Assembly (NCBI RefSeq): GCF_042219825.1
Contig: NZ_JBHJHQ010000004.1
Span: forward strand, 558,001-622,000
Length of the DNA stretch: 64,000 bases
Direction of reading: 5' to 3'
DNA from: JBHJHP01 sp042219825
GTDB taxonomy: Bacteria; Bacteroidota; Bacteroidia; Bacteroidales; UBA5342
Shown here: positions 54,360-62,120 of the stretch, one piece after another
Position numbering within the stretch: the stretch's first letter is position 1
Layout of the letters: the number at the start of each line of letters is the position of its first letter
The notes under the pieces: model-generated
Told to the model about the DNA's origin: nothing
What the model saw: the letters and a program-made list of their open reading frames with translations, nothing else
Databases searched by the model: none
Position numbers and translations under genes: made by a program

Positions 54360-55112
54360 TTATCGGTCCATCCAGTCCTTAAATGCAGCAACGCGTTCCC
54401 TGCTGACAATAATATCTTCTTCTGTTGGAGATGATTTGAGTGAAATTTTTAAGCGGCTGTTGGAAAATGCAAGCACATCTTTAATGGTTTGATAATTCAC
54501 GATGTAATTTCGGTTCACGCGAAAAAAGCGATAATTATCCACATGTGTTTCTATTTTTTCGAGTGAATAATCTATGGGGTAGTTTTTGCCCGTGGTTGTA
54601 AAGATAAAATTGCACCGTTCCATTATGTAAAAACAGACAATATCTGATGCGGGTACCGAATGGAAGTAATCGCCGGTTTTGATCAGAAAACGTTCTTTTG
54701 TTCTGGGTTGCAATTTTGTGAGAAGTGATTGAATACTGTTTAGTTTCGGTTGGGTTTGATGGATTTTTTTGAATTTATCCAACGCATGATTTAATTCGGT
54801 TGGATCAATGGGCTTTAGGAGGTAATCAACGCTATTTACCTTGAAAGCTTTAAGAGAAAACTCATCGTATGCAGTGGTGAAAATTACCGGCGTATCAATT
54901 TCTACATTTTCAAATATTTCGAAGCAGGTACCATCTTCCAGTTGGATATCCATGAATATCAATTCCGGAGCAGAATGAGCTAAAAGCCAGTTGGAAGCTG
55001 ATTCAACAGAGCTTAACTGATCCAGAACATTAATCTCCGGATCAGCTTCAGCCAGCATGCGTTTCAGCTTATCGGCAGCCGGTTTCTCATCTTCAATGAT
55101 CAGAATGTTCAT
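54360..55112 (-). CDS. LytTR-type response regulator
   Basis: The 250-residue protein has a receiver domain (Asp55 in ELIFMDIQLEDG, Lys in LLKPID) and a C-terminal LytTR DNA-binding domain (FLIKTGDYFHSV, RFFRVNRNYIVNYQTI, VSRERVAAF). It overlaps its kinase gene by 20 bp and sits directly upstream of the heavy-metal efflux operon in the same direction, so it is a candidate regulator of that operon. Confidence 0.93.
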   Translation of the reverse strand: MNILIIEDEKPAADKLKRMLAEADPEINVLDQLSSVESASNWLLAHSAPELIFMDIQLEDGTCFEIFENVEIDTPVIFTTAYDEFSLKAFKVNSVDYLLKPIDPTELNHALDKFKKIHQTQPKLNSIQSLLTKLQPRTKERFLIKTGDYFHSVPASDIVCFYIMERCNFIFTTTGKNYPIDYSLEKIETHVDNYRFFRVNRNYIVNYQTIKDVLAFSNSRLKISLKSSPTEEDIIVSRERVAAFKDWMDR

Positions 55113-56151
55113 TATTAGTCATTTTAAGTGGCAGAAAGACCACGAATTGATTATGTTCTTCTTTATAAGTCATGGTTTTATTCAGAATCAAATGTACACG
55201 TTCTTTCAGGTTTTTCAGTCCTGTACCTGTAGATTCCTGCATGGTTGATTTACGTTGAATATTGTTTTTAACGCAAATCACTTCATTTTCTATGTTGAGT
55301 TCAATAATCAGAGGCTTATCCATTGATGCCGCATTGTGTTTTAATGCATTTTCGATCAGCATCTGAACCGAGACAGGAATGACCTGATATTGGTCTGTTT
55401 CGAAGATTGTTGAATGCAGTTCAATTTTCCCATTGTCCCGTTCTTTTTGCAAGGCAAAATACTTATCCACAAACGCCAGTTCCTTTTTTAAAGGAACAAG
55501 ATCATTTGTTTCGTTTTCAATGATATAGCGATAGATTTGTGATAACTTCTGGATGTAGTTGTCTGCTTTTTTGGCATCGCTGTACACCAGTTCTGATAGT
55601 GTATTAAGACTATTAAATAAGAAATGCGGATTGACCTGGGATTTCAATGTTCGGTACTGAAACCGTAGATTTTCTTCGCGTAATTGCTGTTCTTTTTTAG
55701 CGGACTTCTGCCATAATACGAAGAAAAAGGCAAGGGTGAAAAACAACAGCCATATCAGTAAGCGGGCGTTGCCAAAGCTAAGCTCCTGATGCAACAAATG
55801 ATTCCAGAATCCCTGAAAACTTTCTCCGGTGAAAAAATACCATCCGGCCGAACCAAGAGTAATTGCGATGTTAGCGATTATAAAAGCGGCGATGTGAAAA
55901 ATAAGGAGTCCCGGAATGATCTTTTTGCGCAATTCTTTATGAGAATATTTTTTTGAATGATTTACCAGATAAATGGTCAGGTACCCCAGCGAAATACACA
56001 AAATGAATATTGTAAAGAAAGAGGCTAAAGCAGTTGGATGAAATGCATCATGGTATTGAACCGATTTTATAATCATGGCTGCTAACAAGCTGAAAAACAG
56101 CAGGCCAACATGATAAATAATCCAGAATTTTGTTTTTTTAGATGGTTTCAT
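55093..56151 (-). CDS. LytS/YehU-type sensor histidine kinase
   Basis: The 352-residue kinase has four membrane helices (about 10-32, 42-64, 80-105, 130-147), no large periplasmic sensor, then a short coiled coil and the His_kinase domain with KSQVNPHFLFNSLNTLSEL (phospho-His176). The degenerate ATPase domain contains MLIENALKHN and GTGLKNLKERV. This is the usual partner of LytTR regulators; the regulator start codon lies within its last codons. Confidence 0.92.
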   Translation of the reverse strand: MKPSKKTKFWIIYHVGLLFFSLLAAMIIKSVQYHDAFHPTALASFFTIFILCISLGYLTIYLVNHSKKYSHKELRKKIIPGLLIFHIAAFIIANIAITLGSAGWYFFTGESFQGFWNHLLHQELSFGNARLLIWLLFFTLAFFFVLWQKSAKKEQQLREENLRFQYRTLKSQVNPHFLFNSLNTLSELVYSDAKKADNYIQKLSQIYRYIIENETNDLVPLKKELAFVDKYFALQKERDNGKIELHSTIFETDQYQVIPVSVQMLIENALKHNAASMDKPLIIELNIENEVICVKNNIQRKSTMQESTGTGLKNLKERVHLILNKTMTYKEEHNQFVVFLPLKMTNNEHSDH

Positions 56152-56281
56152 TTGGTGTTTTTTTATAATTCACCAACAAAATAAAGGTATAACTACAATT
56201 ATAATAAATTTTACTTGCAGAGCTGTGGAATTTACATGCTAAGTTGTTAGTGTACCTGTTAAGAACAGTATAAGGCAGTTT

Positions 56282-56320
56282 TTTAAGCGAATTTTAAGGA
56301 AAGTCTTACCTTCATTTAAG
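56282..56320 (+). promoter_or_regulatory. PmrA-box-like array upstream of the DUF2231-regulator-kinase operon
   Basis: TTTAAG occurs at 56282, 56293 and 56315, exactly one and three 11-bp steps apart; the slot at 56304 reads TCTTAC. The array ends 11 bp before a TAATTTTG promoter element (56332-56339). The geometry is that of hexamer-N5-hexamer operators for OmpR/PmrA-type regulators and predicts autoregulation by the OmpR regulator of this operon. Confidence 0.65.
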
Positions 56321-56331
56321 CAGTCCGGTTC

Positions 56332-56339
56332 TAATTTTG
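56332..56339 (+). promoter_or_regulatory. Bacteroidetes -7 box for the DUF2231 operon (TAATTTTG)
   Basis: TAATTTTG fits TAnnTTTG and lies 25 nt before the DUF2231 ATG. A PmrA-box-like hexamer starts 17 bp upstream of it, where a -33 element would be expected. Confidence 0.55.
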
Positions 56340-56364
56340 AACCAGTTAAATTAAATTCAAAGTT

Positions 56365-56814
56365 ATGATTGACACAACTCACTTGCATCCCATGATTGTA
56401 CATTTTCCAATCGCTTTACTTATTGTAGGCTTTGTATTTGACATCGTAAGCCTGTTCTTTAAAAAAGAGTTTTTTTCCCGGGCTGGATTTACTTTGTTGA
56501 TTTTAGGTGCTTTAGGAACTGTTGCAGCTCTTTTATCCGGCGAACTGGCAGGAAGTGGCATTGCTGAAGAAGGTATGCTGAAGCAGGCACTCGAAATCCA
56601 TGAATCAGCAGCAGAGTTAACAATATGGTTAGTTAGTATTACAGCCCTATACAGAATAGTTGTTGTATATTTGAAGAAATATTCAGGTATTTTGAAAGTT
56701 TTGTCAATGGTTCTGTTTTTTGCTTCTGTTTTAGCGATAGCAAGAACCGGATATTATGGAGGAGAACTGGTTTTTAAACACGCTGCTGGTGTTGAATTAA
56801 ACCTGGGGTTTTAA
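56365..56814 (+). CDS. DUF2231 membrane protein
   Basis: The 149-residue protein has four predicted membrane helices. It starts with the family motif HLHPMIVHFPIALLIVGFVFD, followed by GALGTVAALLSGELAG and a His in LEIHESAAELTIW. DUF2231 proteins are inner membrane proteins of unknown function; the conserved His residues suggest metal or heme binding. It is the first gene of a unit with an OmpR regulator 28 bp downstream and its kinase, and may feed information to them. Confidence 0.85.
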   Translation: MIDTTHLHPMIVHFPIALLIVGFVFDIVSLFFKKEFFSRAGFTLLILGALGTVAALLSGELAGSGIAEEGMLKQALEIHESAAELTIWLVSITALYRIVVVYLKKYSGILKVLSMVLFFASVLAIARTGYYGGELVFKHAAGVELNLGF

Positions 56815-56842
56815 TCTGAATTGTGCATAAAATTAAATCTGA

Positions 56843-57523
56843 ATGCGAATACTGATTGTTGAAGATGAACCCGGAATTGCAAATCTCCTTAAAGAGGGTT
56901 TGGAGGAAGAATCATATGCGGTTGATGTAGCTTATGAAGGCAATAAAGGTCTGGAGCTTGCACTGACAAATGATGGCGAATACGATATATTATTACTGGA
57001 CTGGATGGTTCCTGGAGTTACGGGGCTGGAGATATGCAGGCAGGTCAGAAAGAGCGGTTCGGAGGTTCCTGTTATTTTTTTAACGGCCAGAGATACTGTG
57101 GATGATACAGTTTTTGCGCTGAATATGGGAGCTAACGATTACATCAAAAAACCATTCTCTTTTGATGAATTACTGGCCAGAATAAGGGTTCAACTAAGGA
57201 ATGATAAATCGGAAACATCTGTTTTAAAAGTTGGTGATTTGGCAATGAATGTAGAATCGCATCAGGTTTTTTTGAAAGGAGAGGAGATTGCATTGACACA
57301 AAAAGAATTTGCATTGCTGGAATTCTTAATGCGCAGTAAAGAAAAAGTCTGTTCCCGGACCAGAATCATAGAACATGTGTGGGACATACATTTTGATTAT
57401 GATACATCCGTAATTGATGTTTACATTAATGCATTGCGTAAAAAGATTGATAAAGGCAGAAGTACCAGTTATATTAGAACCATAAGAGGTGTGGGATACC
57501 TGATAAAAGACAATGAACGGTAG
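56843..57523 (+). CDS. OmpR-family response regulator
   Basis: The 226-residue regulator has Asp53 (ILLLDWMVPGVTG), KKPFS with the receiver Lys, and a winged helix ending YIRTIRGVGYLI. It overlaps the kinase gene by 11 bp. The PmrA-box-like arrays upstream of the operon and upstream of the rubrerythrin gene are its likely targets. Confidence 0.94.
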   Translation: MRILIVEDEPGIANLLKEGLEEESYAVDVAYEGNKGLELALTNDGEYDILLLDWMVPGVTGLEICRQVRKSGSEVPVIFLTARDTVDDTVFALNMGANDYIKKPFSFDELLARIRVQLRNDKSETSVLKVGDLAMNVESHQVFLKGEEIALTQKEFALLEFLMRSKEKVCSRTRIIEHVWDIHFDYDTSVIDVYINALRKKIDKGRSTSYIRTIRGVGYLIKDNER

Positions 57524-58898
57524 CAAATACAGTAATCGTGTAGCACTAAATTTTATGCTGGCTTCGGCCATGCTATCCATAGTAATTTTTCTTACCATTT
57601 ACATTGTGGTGCACTCCACAGTCTATAATCATTTGGATGGTGACCTAAACGCCGAATCCCTGGAGCTCTTCAATAGCGTGGTTGTTTTGAGTGATCAGAT
57701 TTACTTTACCAATCCCAATGAATGGTTGGAAAACGAACACGGTCAGATTGAGGTTAATCCAACCTTTATTCAATATGCCGACAGTTCAGGAACAGTTGTA
57801 AAAAGATCTCCAAATCTCGTAAATGAGGCTCTGCATGTTAAGAAGGATCAAATTGGAAAGTTGAACTTTAAAGATGAGATTTCCGGATCTCCCATTTACC
57901 AGCTGCAGGTTCCGGTTAAAAATACTCAGGGAGTAACACTTGGTTATATTTCAGTGGCTATGCCCCTGGAGGATACATTGATGGTTTTGAGAAACCTTAG
58001 AATTATATTAATACTTGCTTTTCCTGTTGTTTTGGGCATTTTATTTTTAATTTCCAGCTACATTGCACGAAAGAGTATTGAACCTATTTATCAGTTAACG
58101 AATACAGCGCAAAAAATTACGCATGAAAATTTGAAGGAACGTATAGAATTGCCTGTCCGTAAAGATGAACTATATACTTTGACCCAAACGATTAACGGTT
58201 TGCTGGATAGGATTCAGGGTGCCATAGAACGGGAAAAGCAATTTACGTCAGATGCTTCTCATGAACTGCGTACTCCGTTGTCTGTTTTGAAGGGAACAAT
58301 GGAGCTGATGCTCAGAAAACCGCGTGAGGTGGCTTATTACGAGGATAAACTCAACAGTGGATTGGCTGAAATTGAACGGATGTCCGGTCTTGTTGAACAG
58401 CTTTTACTTCTGGCCCGGTTTGAAAGTGGAAAAGAAACACTGAATTTTAATGAACTTTCTGTTATTGAACTGGTCCACGATGTGATCTCGCGATTGGAGG
58501 AACCCGTTAATAAAAAGGATCTCACTTTTGATATTAGTATTCCGGAATCGATTACTATAAGAAGTGATGCATTTATGTTGGGACAAATCATTGAAAATAT
58601 TTTAACCAATGCTGTTAAGTATTCGCCTGAACATGGGATCATCAATATAGCATCACATGAAAGTTCAGAACAACTCTCATTAACTATCAGGGATGAAGGT
58701 AAAGGAATGAGTCCGGAAGAAGTAAAGAAGATTTTTGAACGGTTTTACCGGACTGATGAGTCGCGAAGCAGTAGTATCAGCGGAAATGGATTGGGGCTTT
58801 CAATCGTGAAACGCTTTGCTAATCTGCTTAATATTATAGTTTCAGTTAATAGTGAGTCCGGAAAGGGAACTGCTTTTACCCTGATTTTCCACCATTGA
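57513..58898 (+). CDS. Sensor histidine kinase (HAMP-HisKA-HATPase)
   Basis: The 461-residue kinase has helices at about 13-34 and 161-183, a periplasmic domain of about 125 residues between them, a HAMP domain, HisKA with FTSDASHELRTPLSVLKG (phospho-His250), N-box IIENILTNAVKYS and G-boxes RDEGKGM and GNGLGLSIVKRF. This is the common heavy-metal-sensor/CusS-like architecture. It follows the regulator with an 11-bp overlap. Confidence 0.93.
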   Translation: MNGSKYSNRVALNFMLASAMLSIVIFLTIYIVVHSTVYNHLDGDLNAESLELFNSVVVLSDQIYFTNPNEWLENEHGQIEVNPTFIQYADSSGTVVKRSPNLVNEALHVKKDQIGKLNFKDEISGSPIYQLQVPVKNTQGVTLGYISVAMPLEDTLMVLRNLRIILILAFPVVLGILFLISSYIARKSIEPIYQLTNTAQKITHENLKERIELPVRKDELYTLTQTINGLLDRIQGAIEREKQFTSDASHELRTPLSVLKGTMELMLRKPREVAYYEDKLNSGLAEIERMSGLVEQLLLLARFESGKETLNFNELSVIELVHDVISRLEEPVNKKDLTFDISIPESITIRSDAFMLGQIIENILTNAVKYSPEHGIINIASHESSEQLSLTIRDEGKGMSPEEVKKIFERFYRTDESRSSSISGNGLGLSIVKRFANLLNIIVSVNSESGKGTAFTLIFHH

Positions 58899-58899
58899 T

Positions 58900-58927
58900 T
58901 TTAAGTAAGTCTTAAGAATCCTTTCAG
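58900..58927 (+). promoter_or_regulatory. PmrA-box-like array upstream of the exported rubrerythrin
   Basis: TTTAAG (58900), CTTAAG (58911) and TTTCAG (58922) recur at exactly 11 bp. The rubrerythrin -7 box TAGATTTG starts at 58950. The distance from the last hexamer to the -7 box is 28 bp, against 17 bp at the upstream operon, a difference of exactly one 11-bp step. The array begins 2 bp after the kinase stop codon. Confidence 0.65.
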
Positions 58928-58949
58928 GTTCTTTTTATGCTCTTGGCTG

Positions 58950-58957
58950 TAGATTTG
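58950..58957 (+). promoter_or_regulatory. Bacteroidetes -7 box for the rubrerythrin gene (TAGATTTG)
   Basis: TAGATTTG fits TAnnTTTG and predicts transcription near 58964, supporting the ATG at 58987 over an earlier in-frame start at 58957. Confidence 0.6.
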
Positions 58958-58986
58958 TGGGAGTAAAAAACATAAAATATAAAATT

Positions 58987-59622
58987 ATGAAAACAGGATT
59001 TATCTCTTTTTTTATTCTTATAATGCTGTCATTGAATTTGACAGTTGAAGCCAAAGCACCGCTGGCTGTTAATTATCAGAAATCAGTTAAGGATTTGCAA
59101 AATGCATTTAAAGGTGAAACTACTGCAAGTGCAAAGTATGCAGCTTATGCAGAAAAAGCTGACAAGGAAGGTTACGGTAAAATTGCCCTGCTGTTCAGAG
59201 CGGCTTCTAAAGCTGAGAGTATACATGCAGGGAACCATAAAGCTGTACTCGAAAAAATGGCTGCCGAGGTACCGGTAGTAAATCCGGAATTTGAAGTTAA
59301 AACAACCAAGGAAAATCTCGGTGATGCGATTTCTGGTGAATCCTACGAAATTGCTACCATGTACCCAGATTTTATAAAGGATGCATCAGCTGAAAGTGCT
59401 AATCTGGCAATGATCTCATTTAACTATGCATATCAGGTCGAGAAGAAACATAAAGCCTTGTATGAAAAAGCGCTGAATGCGTTAAACGGAAACAATGTAG
59501 ACTCATTATCTGATTTGTACATGGTTTGTACAACCTGTGGAAATACTTACGAAGGTGAAGCCCCGGCAAGATGTGGTATCTCAATGACCCCCAAAGAGCG
59601 ATTTGTAAGAATTAAATTATAA
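58987..59622 (+). CDS. Exported rubrerythrin with an altered rubredoxin-like site
   Basis: From the ATG at 58987 the protein has 211 residues and begins with a signal peptide (FISFFILIMLSLNLTVEA), so it is probably periplasmic. The four-helix diiron domain has GETTASAKYAAYA, AESIHAGNH, GESYEIATMYPDF and QVEKKHKALYEKAL, with the expected Glu and E-x-x-H ligands. The C-terminal rubredoxin-like domain begins CTTCGNTYEGEAP, but the second pair reads CGIS instead of CxxC, so one of the four iron ligands is Ser. Rubrerythrins reduce H2O2. The preceding array of regulator boxes suggests control by the upstream OmpR system. A terminator follows. Confidence 0.87.
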   Translation: MKTGFISFFILIMLSLNLTVEAKAPLAVNYQKSVKDLQNAFKGETTASAKYAAYAEKADKEGYGKIALLFRAASKAESIHAGNHKAVLEKMAAEVPVVNPEFEVKTTKENLGDAISGESYEIATMYPDFIKDASAESANLAMISFNYAYQVEKKHKALYEKALNALNGNNVDSLSDLYMVCTTCGNTYEGEAPARCGISMTPKERFVRIKL

Positions 59623-59673
59623 TTAGCAGGTTTCTACGGTTAGACATCAGGAAATAGTAAACCTGAAAATGAG

Positions 59674-59700
59674 ACCCGGTTCAAAAGGACCGGGTTTTTT
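59674..59700 (+). terminator. Intrinsic terminator after the rubrerythrin gene
   Basis: ACCCGGT (59674-59680) pairs with ACCGGGT (59689-59695), extended by two inner pairs including one G-U, and is followed by a run of six T. Confidence 0.9.
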
Positions 59701-59715
59701 ATGACTTAATCGAAA

Positions 59716-60132
59716 TTATTGCAGAGTTACAGATTCGTCTGTTTCGTTGATCCAGTCATTTGCCTTCTCAAACGATGTAAACGATTTTATTATCAAACCG
59801 TTGTGTTTTGCGTATTGAGCGATCAGATATACAATTATTGAAACCGACCCTACAGATACAAGAGCAATTTTATTTTTAAGCCTTTCTTTTTGTTTAATAA
59901 GTCTGGCTTTTATGCTTTCAATTTCGTTATAGGATGGGTTAAATCTTATTTCGGTCAGATCAACGTTAAATTTTAGGTTTTCATGAAACTCGGGATGGTT
60001 CATGACCTTATTTAGTGCTTCAAGAGATTCACTGATTGATATATTTCCGACAGCCTTAATATTGCAAATATTTTCTTCAGTATTAAAATGATGCATAAAT
60101 CCATCTCTCACATTTCCGTTCTCAAATATCAT
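59716..60132 (-). CDS. Hypothetical protein, STAS/SpoIIAA-like
   Basis: The 138-residue protein alternates strands and helices (NICNIKAVGNISISESLEAL, NLKFNVDLTEIRF, KIALVSVGSVSIIVYLIAQ, SFTSFEKANDWI), the pattern of STAS/SpoIIAA-like small domains. No catalytic or metal motif is seen. It is a single gene with its own TACTTTTG promoter. The alternative start MHHFNTEEN (residue 13) is possible. Function unknown. Confidence 0.65.
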   Translation of the reverse strand: MIFENGNVRDGFMHHFNTEENICNIKAVGNISISESLEALNKVMNHPEFHENLKFNVDLTEIRFNPSYNEIESIKARLIKQKERLKNKIALVSVGSVSIIVYLIAQYAKHNGLIIKSFTSFEKANDWINETDESVTLQ

Positions 60133-60168
60133 ATCGATCAGGTATAAAGTATTATTTTAAAGAGGCGG

Positions 60169-60176
60169 CAAAAGTA
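60169..60176 (-). promoter_or_regulatory. Bacteroidetes -7 box for the STAS-like gene (TACTTTTG)
   Basis: On the minus strand this reads TACTTTTG, a full consensus match, 37 nt upstream of the ATG at 60132. Confidence 0.45.
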
Positions 60177-60220
60177 CAACCCTCAATTATACAAATTTAT
60201 GATTTTTGTTAGTTTTTTCT

Positions 60221-62020
60221 CTATAATTCATTCATAGTATCCAGGTGAATTTCTTCTCCTGATAACATTATGGCAGTCTCTATTAACGCTAAATGTGAAT
60301 ACGCCTGAGGAAAGTTTCCCAGCAGACGTTTTGTTTGAAAATCAATATCTTCACTGTATAGCCCCAGATGATTGCTATGGCCGAGAAGCTCCTCGAATAT
60401 TTTTTTTGCTTCCACTTTTTCACCAATTTTATATAAACTGTTGATGAGCCAAAAAGTACATATCGTAAAGGCGGAAGAAGGAACTCCAAAATCATCCGTA
60501 TTTCTGTACCGATACATCAGTCCGTTGAATACCAGCTGTTTTTGAGTCGCTTTTACAGTTGATATATATCTGGGATGTCTTGCGTCAATAAATCCATAAC
60601 TCTCCATTAGAAGAGTGGAAGCATCAAGTTCTTTTGAACCATAAGATTGAGTATAGGCACCGATTTCCTCATTCCATGCTTTTTTGTGTATATCTTTTTC
60701 AATGTTGTCACGCAGTTTTTCCCAAGGTTTAATATATTCCTTCTGTTTGATAAGTTTTGCAATTTTAAGTCCTCTGTCAACAGCAACCCAGCAAAGCACT
60801 TTTGAAAAGGTGAAATGACGTTGTTCATTTCTGATTTCCCATATTCCGCGATCCGGTTTCTTCCAGTTTCGTTCAACGCTTCTTAGAATACTTCGGGTTA
60901 TCGTCCATAATTCTTCACTGTTCTGTAGAGATGTTTCATAAAGCTTGAACTGCTGATACATAACGTCCATTAAAACACCGTAAATATCATGCTGCTTCTG
61001 CTTATAGGCATCATTTCCAATTCTTACCGGTTTTGAGCCCATATATCCATCCAGATAATCAAGCGTTGTTTCAGTTAGTTTCTTTTCCCCGTTAATACCA
61101 TACATAATCTGTATTTTATCATCTTTGTCTGATATCACATCAATGATAAAATTCAGGTACTTCTGCGCAACATTCATGTGACCAAGACCAGCCATGACTT
61201 TTATAACCATGGAGGCATCCCTGATCCAGCAAAAACGATAGTCCCAGTTTCTTATCTCACCTATAGTTTCAGGTAATGAAGTGGTAAGAGCAGCTATCAC
61301 AGCTCCTGTTTTATCATAACTAAGTAATTTTAAAACAAGGGCACTGCGGATAATTTCATCGTTATAGTTTGTATATAGCATAGTCCGCTCTGACCAATTC
61401 AGCCAGTATACTTTAGTACGTTGTAACTTAAGATAACTTCGTTGAACGGATTGTGGTAAAATCTTTTGGTTATAGGAAACAAGAAAATAAGCATCAGAAG
61501 TAACTGTTATGGTTTCTCCATTCAAAATGCTGTTGAAATCTATATCAGAATAGAGGTAAAGAGAATCGTAGGTCCCTTTTAGTGTATGGCTTTTTACATA
61601 CCCATCGTGAATATACGTTTTTGTAGGATGTTTTGCATATTCAAGACTGGGATTGTACTTAACCTTAAATTCTGGTGTCCCTTTAATGTGTTTTATAAAT
61701 CGGATTATGTCCGGGGGACAGTAATAACCTTCCGAAGATTCATTTTTATACCTTGGCATGAAATCGATAACTTCAAAGATGTTTTCCCCATTATCAAACC
61801 GTGTGGATAAAATATTAGTATTTTTTAAGTATTTCTGTGAAATCGCGTATGAATCATCAGTAATGATTTTAAACGTACCACCCTTATTTTCATCAAGTAA
61901 GGATGCGAAAACAGAAGAAGAATTGAATGCCGGAAGACAGAACCAATCCAATGATGCATGCTCCGAAATTAGTGCGGCGCTACGGCAGTTGCCAACTATT
62001 CCGTAGTTTAAGTTGTCCAT
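60221..62020 (-). CDS. Glycoside hydrolase family 15 (glucoamylase/trehalase-like)
   Basis: The 599-residue protein has no signal peptide and should be cytoplasmic. It starts NYGIVGNCRSAALISEHASLDWFCLPAF, typical of bacterial GH15 proteins, with an N-terminal beta-sandwich and a C-terminal (alpha/alpha)6 barrel that includes IRNWDYRFCWIRDASM. Known activities are glucoamylase, glucodextranase and alpha,alpha-trehalase. It is divergent from the trehalose-phosphate synthase gene 100 bp away, which makes trehalase the leading hypothesis. Confidence 0.9.
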   Translation of the reverse strand: MDNLNYGIVGNCRSAALISEHASLDWFCLPAFNSSSVFASLLDENKGGTFKIITDDSYAISQKYLKNTNILSTRFDNGENIFEVIDFMPRYKNESSEGYYCPPDIIRFIKHIKGTPEFKVKYNPSLEYAKHPTKTYIHDGYVKSHTLKGTYDSLYLYSDIDFNSILNGETITVTSDAYFLVSYNQKILPQSVQRSYLKLQRTKVYWLNWSERTMLYTNYNDEIIRSALVLKLLSYDKTGAVIAALTTSLPETIGEIRNWDYRFCWIRDASMVIKVMAGLGHMNVAQKYLNFIIDVISDKDDKIQIMYGINGEKKLTETTLDYLDGYMGSKPVRIGNDAYKQKQHDIYGVLMDVMYQQFKLYETSLQNSEELWTITRSILRSVERNWKKPDRGIWEIRNEQRHFTFSKVLCWVAVDRGLKIAKLIKQKEYIKPWEKLRDNIEKDIHKKAWNEEIGAYTQSYGSKELDASTLLMESYGFIDARHPRYISTVKATQKQLVFNGLMYRYRNTDDFGVPSSAFTICTFWLINSLYKIGEKVEAKKIFEELLGHSNHLGLYSEDIDFQTKRLLGNFPQAYSHLALIETAIMLSGEEIHLDTMNEL

Positions 62021-62120
62021 TTTTAATATATTTGTAAGAGTACGCAGTAAAATAAATCAAAAACCTTTAGTATTTCAAGGAATCCCCGTATTTTAAAGAA
62101 AAAAATACAACTACATATAT

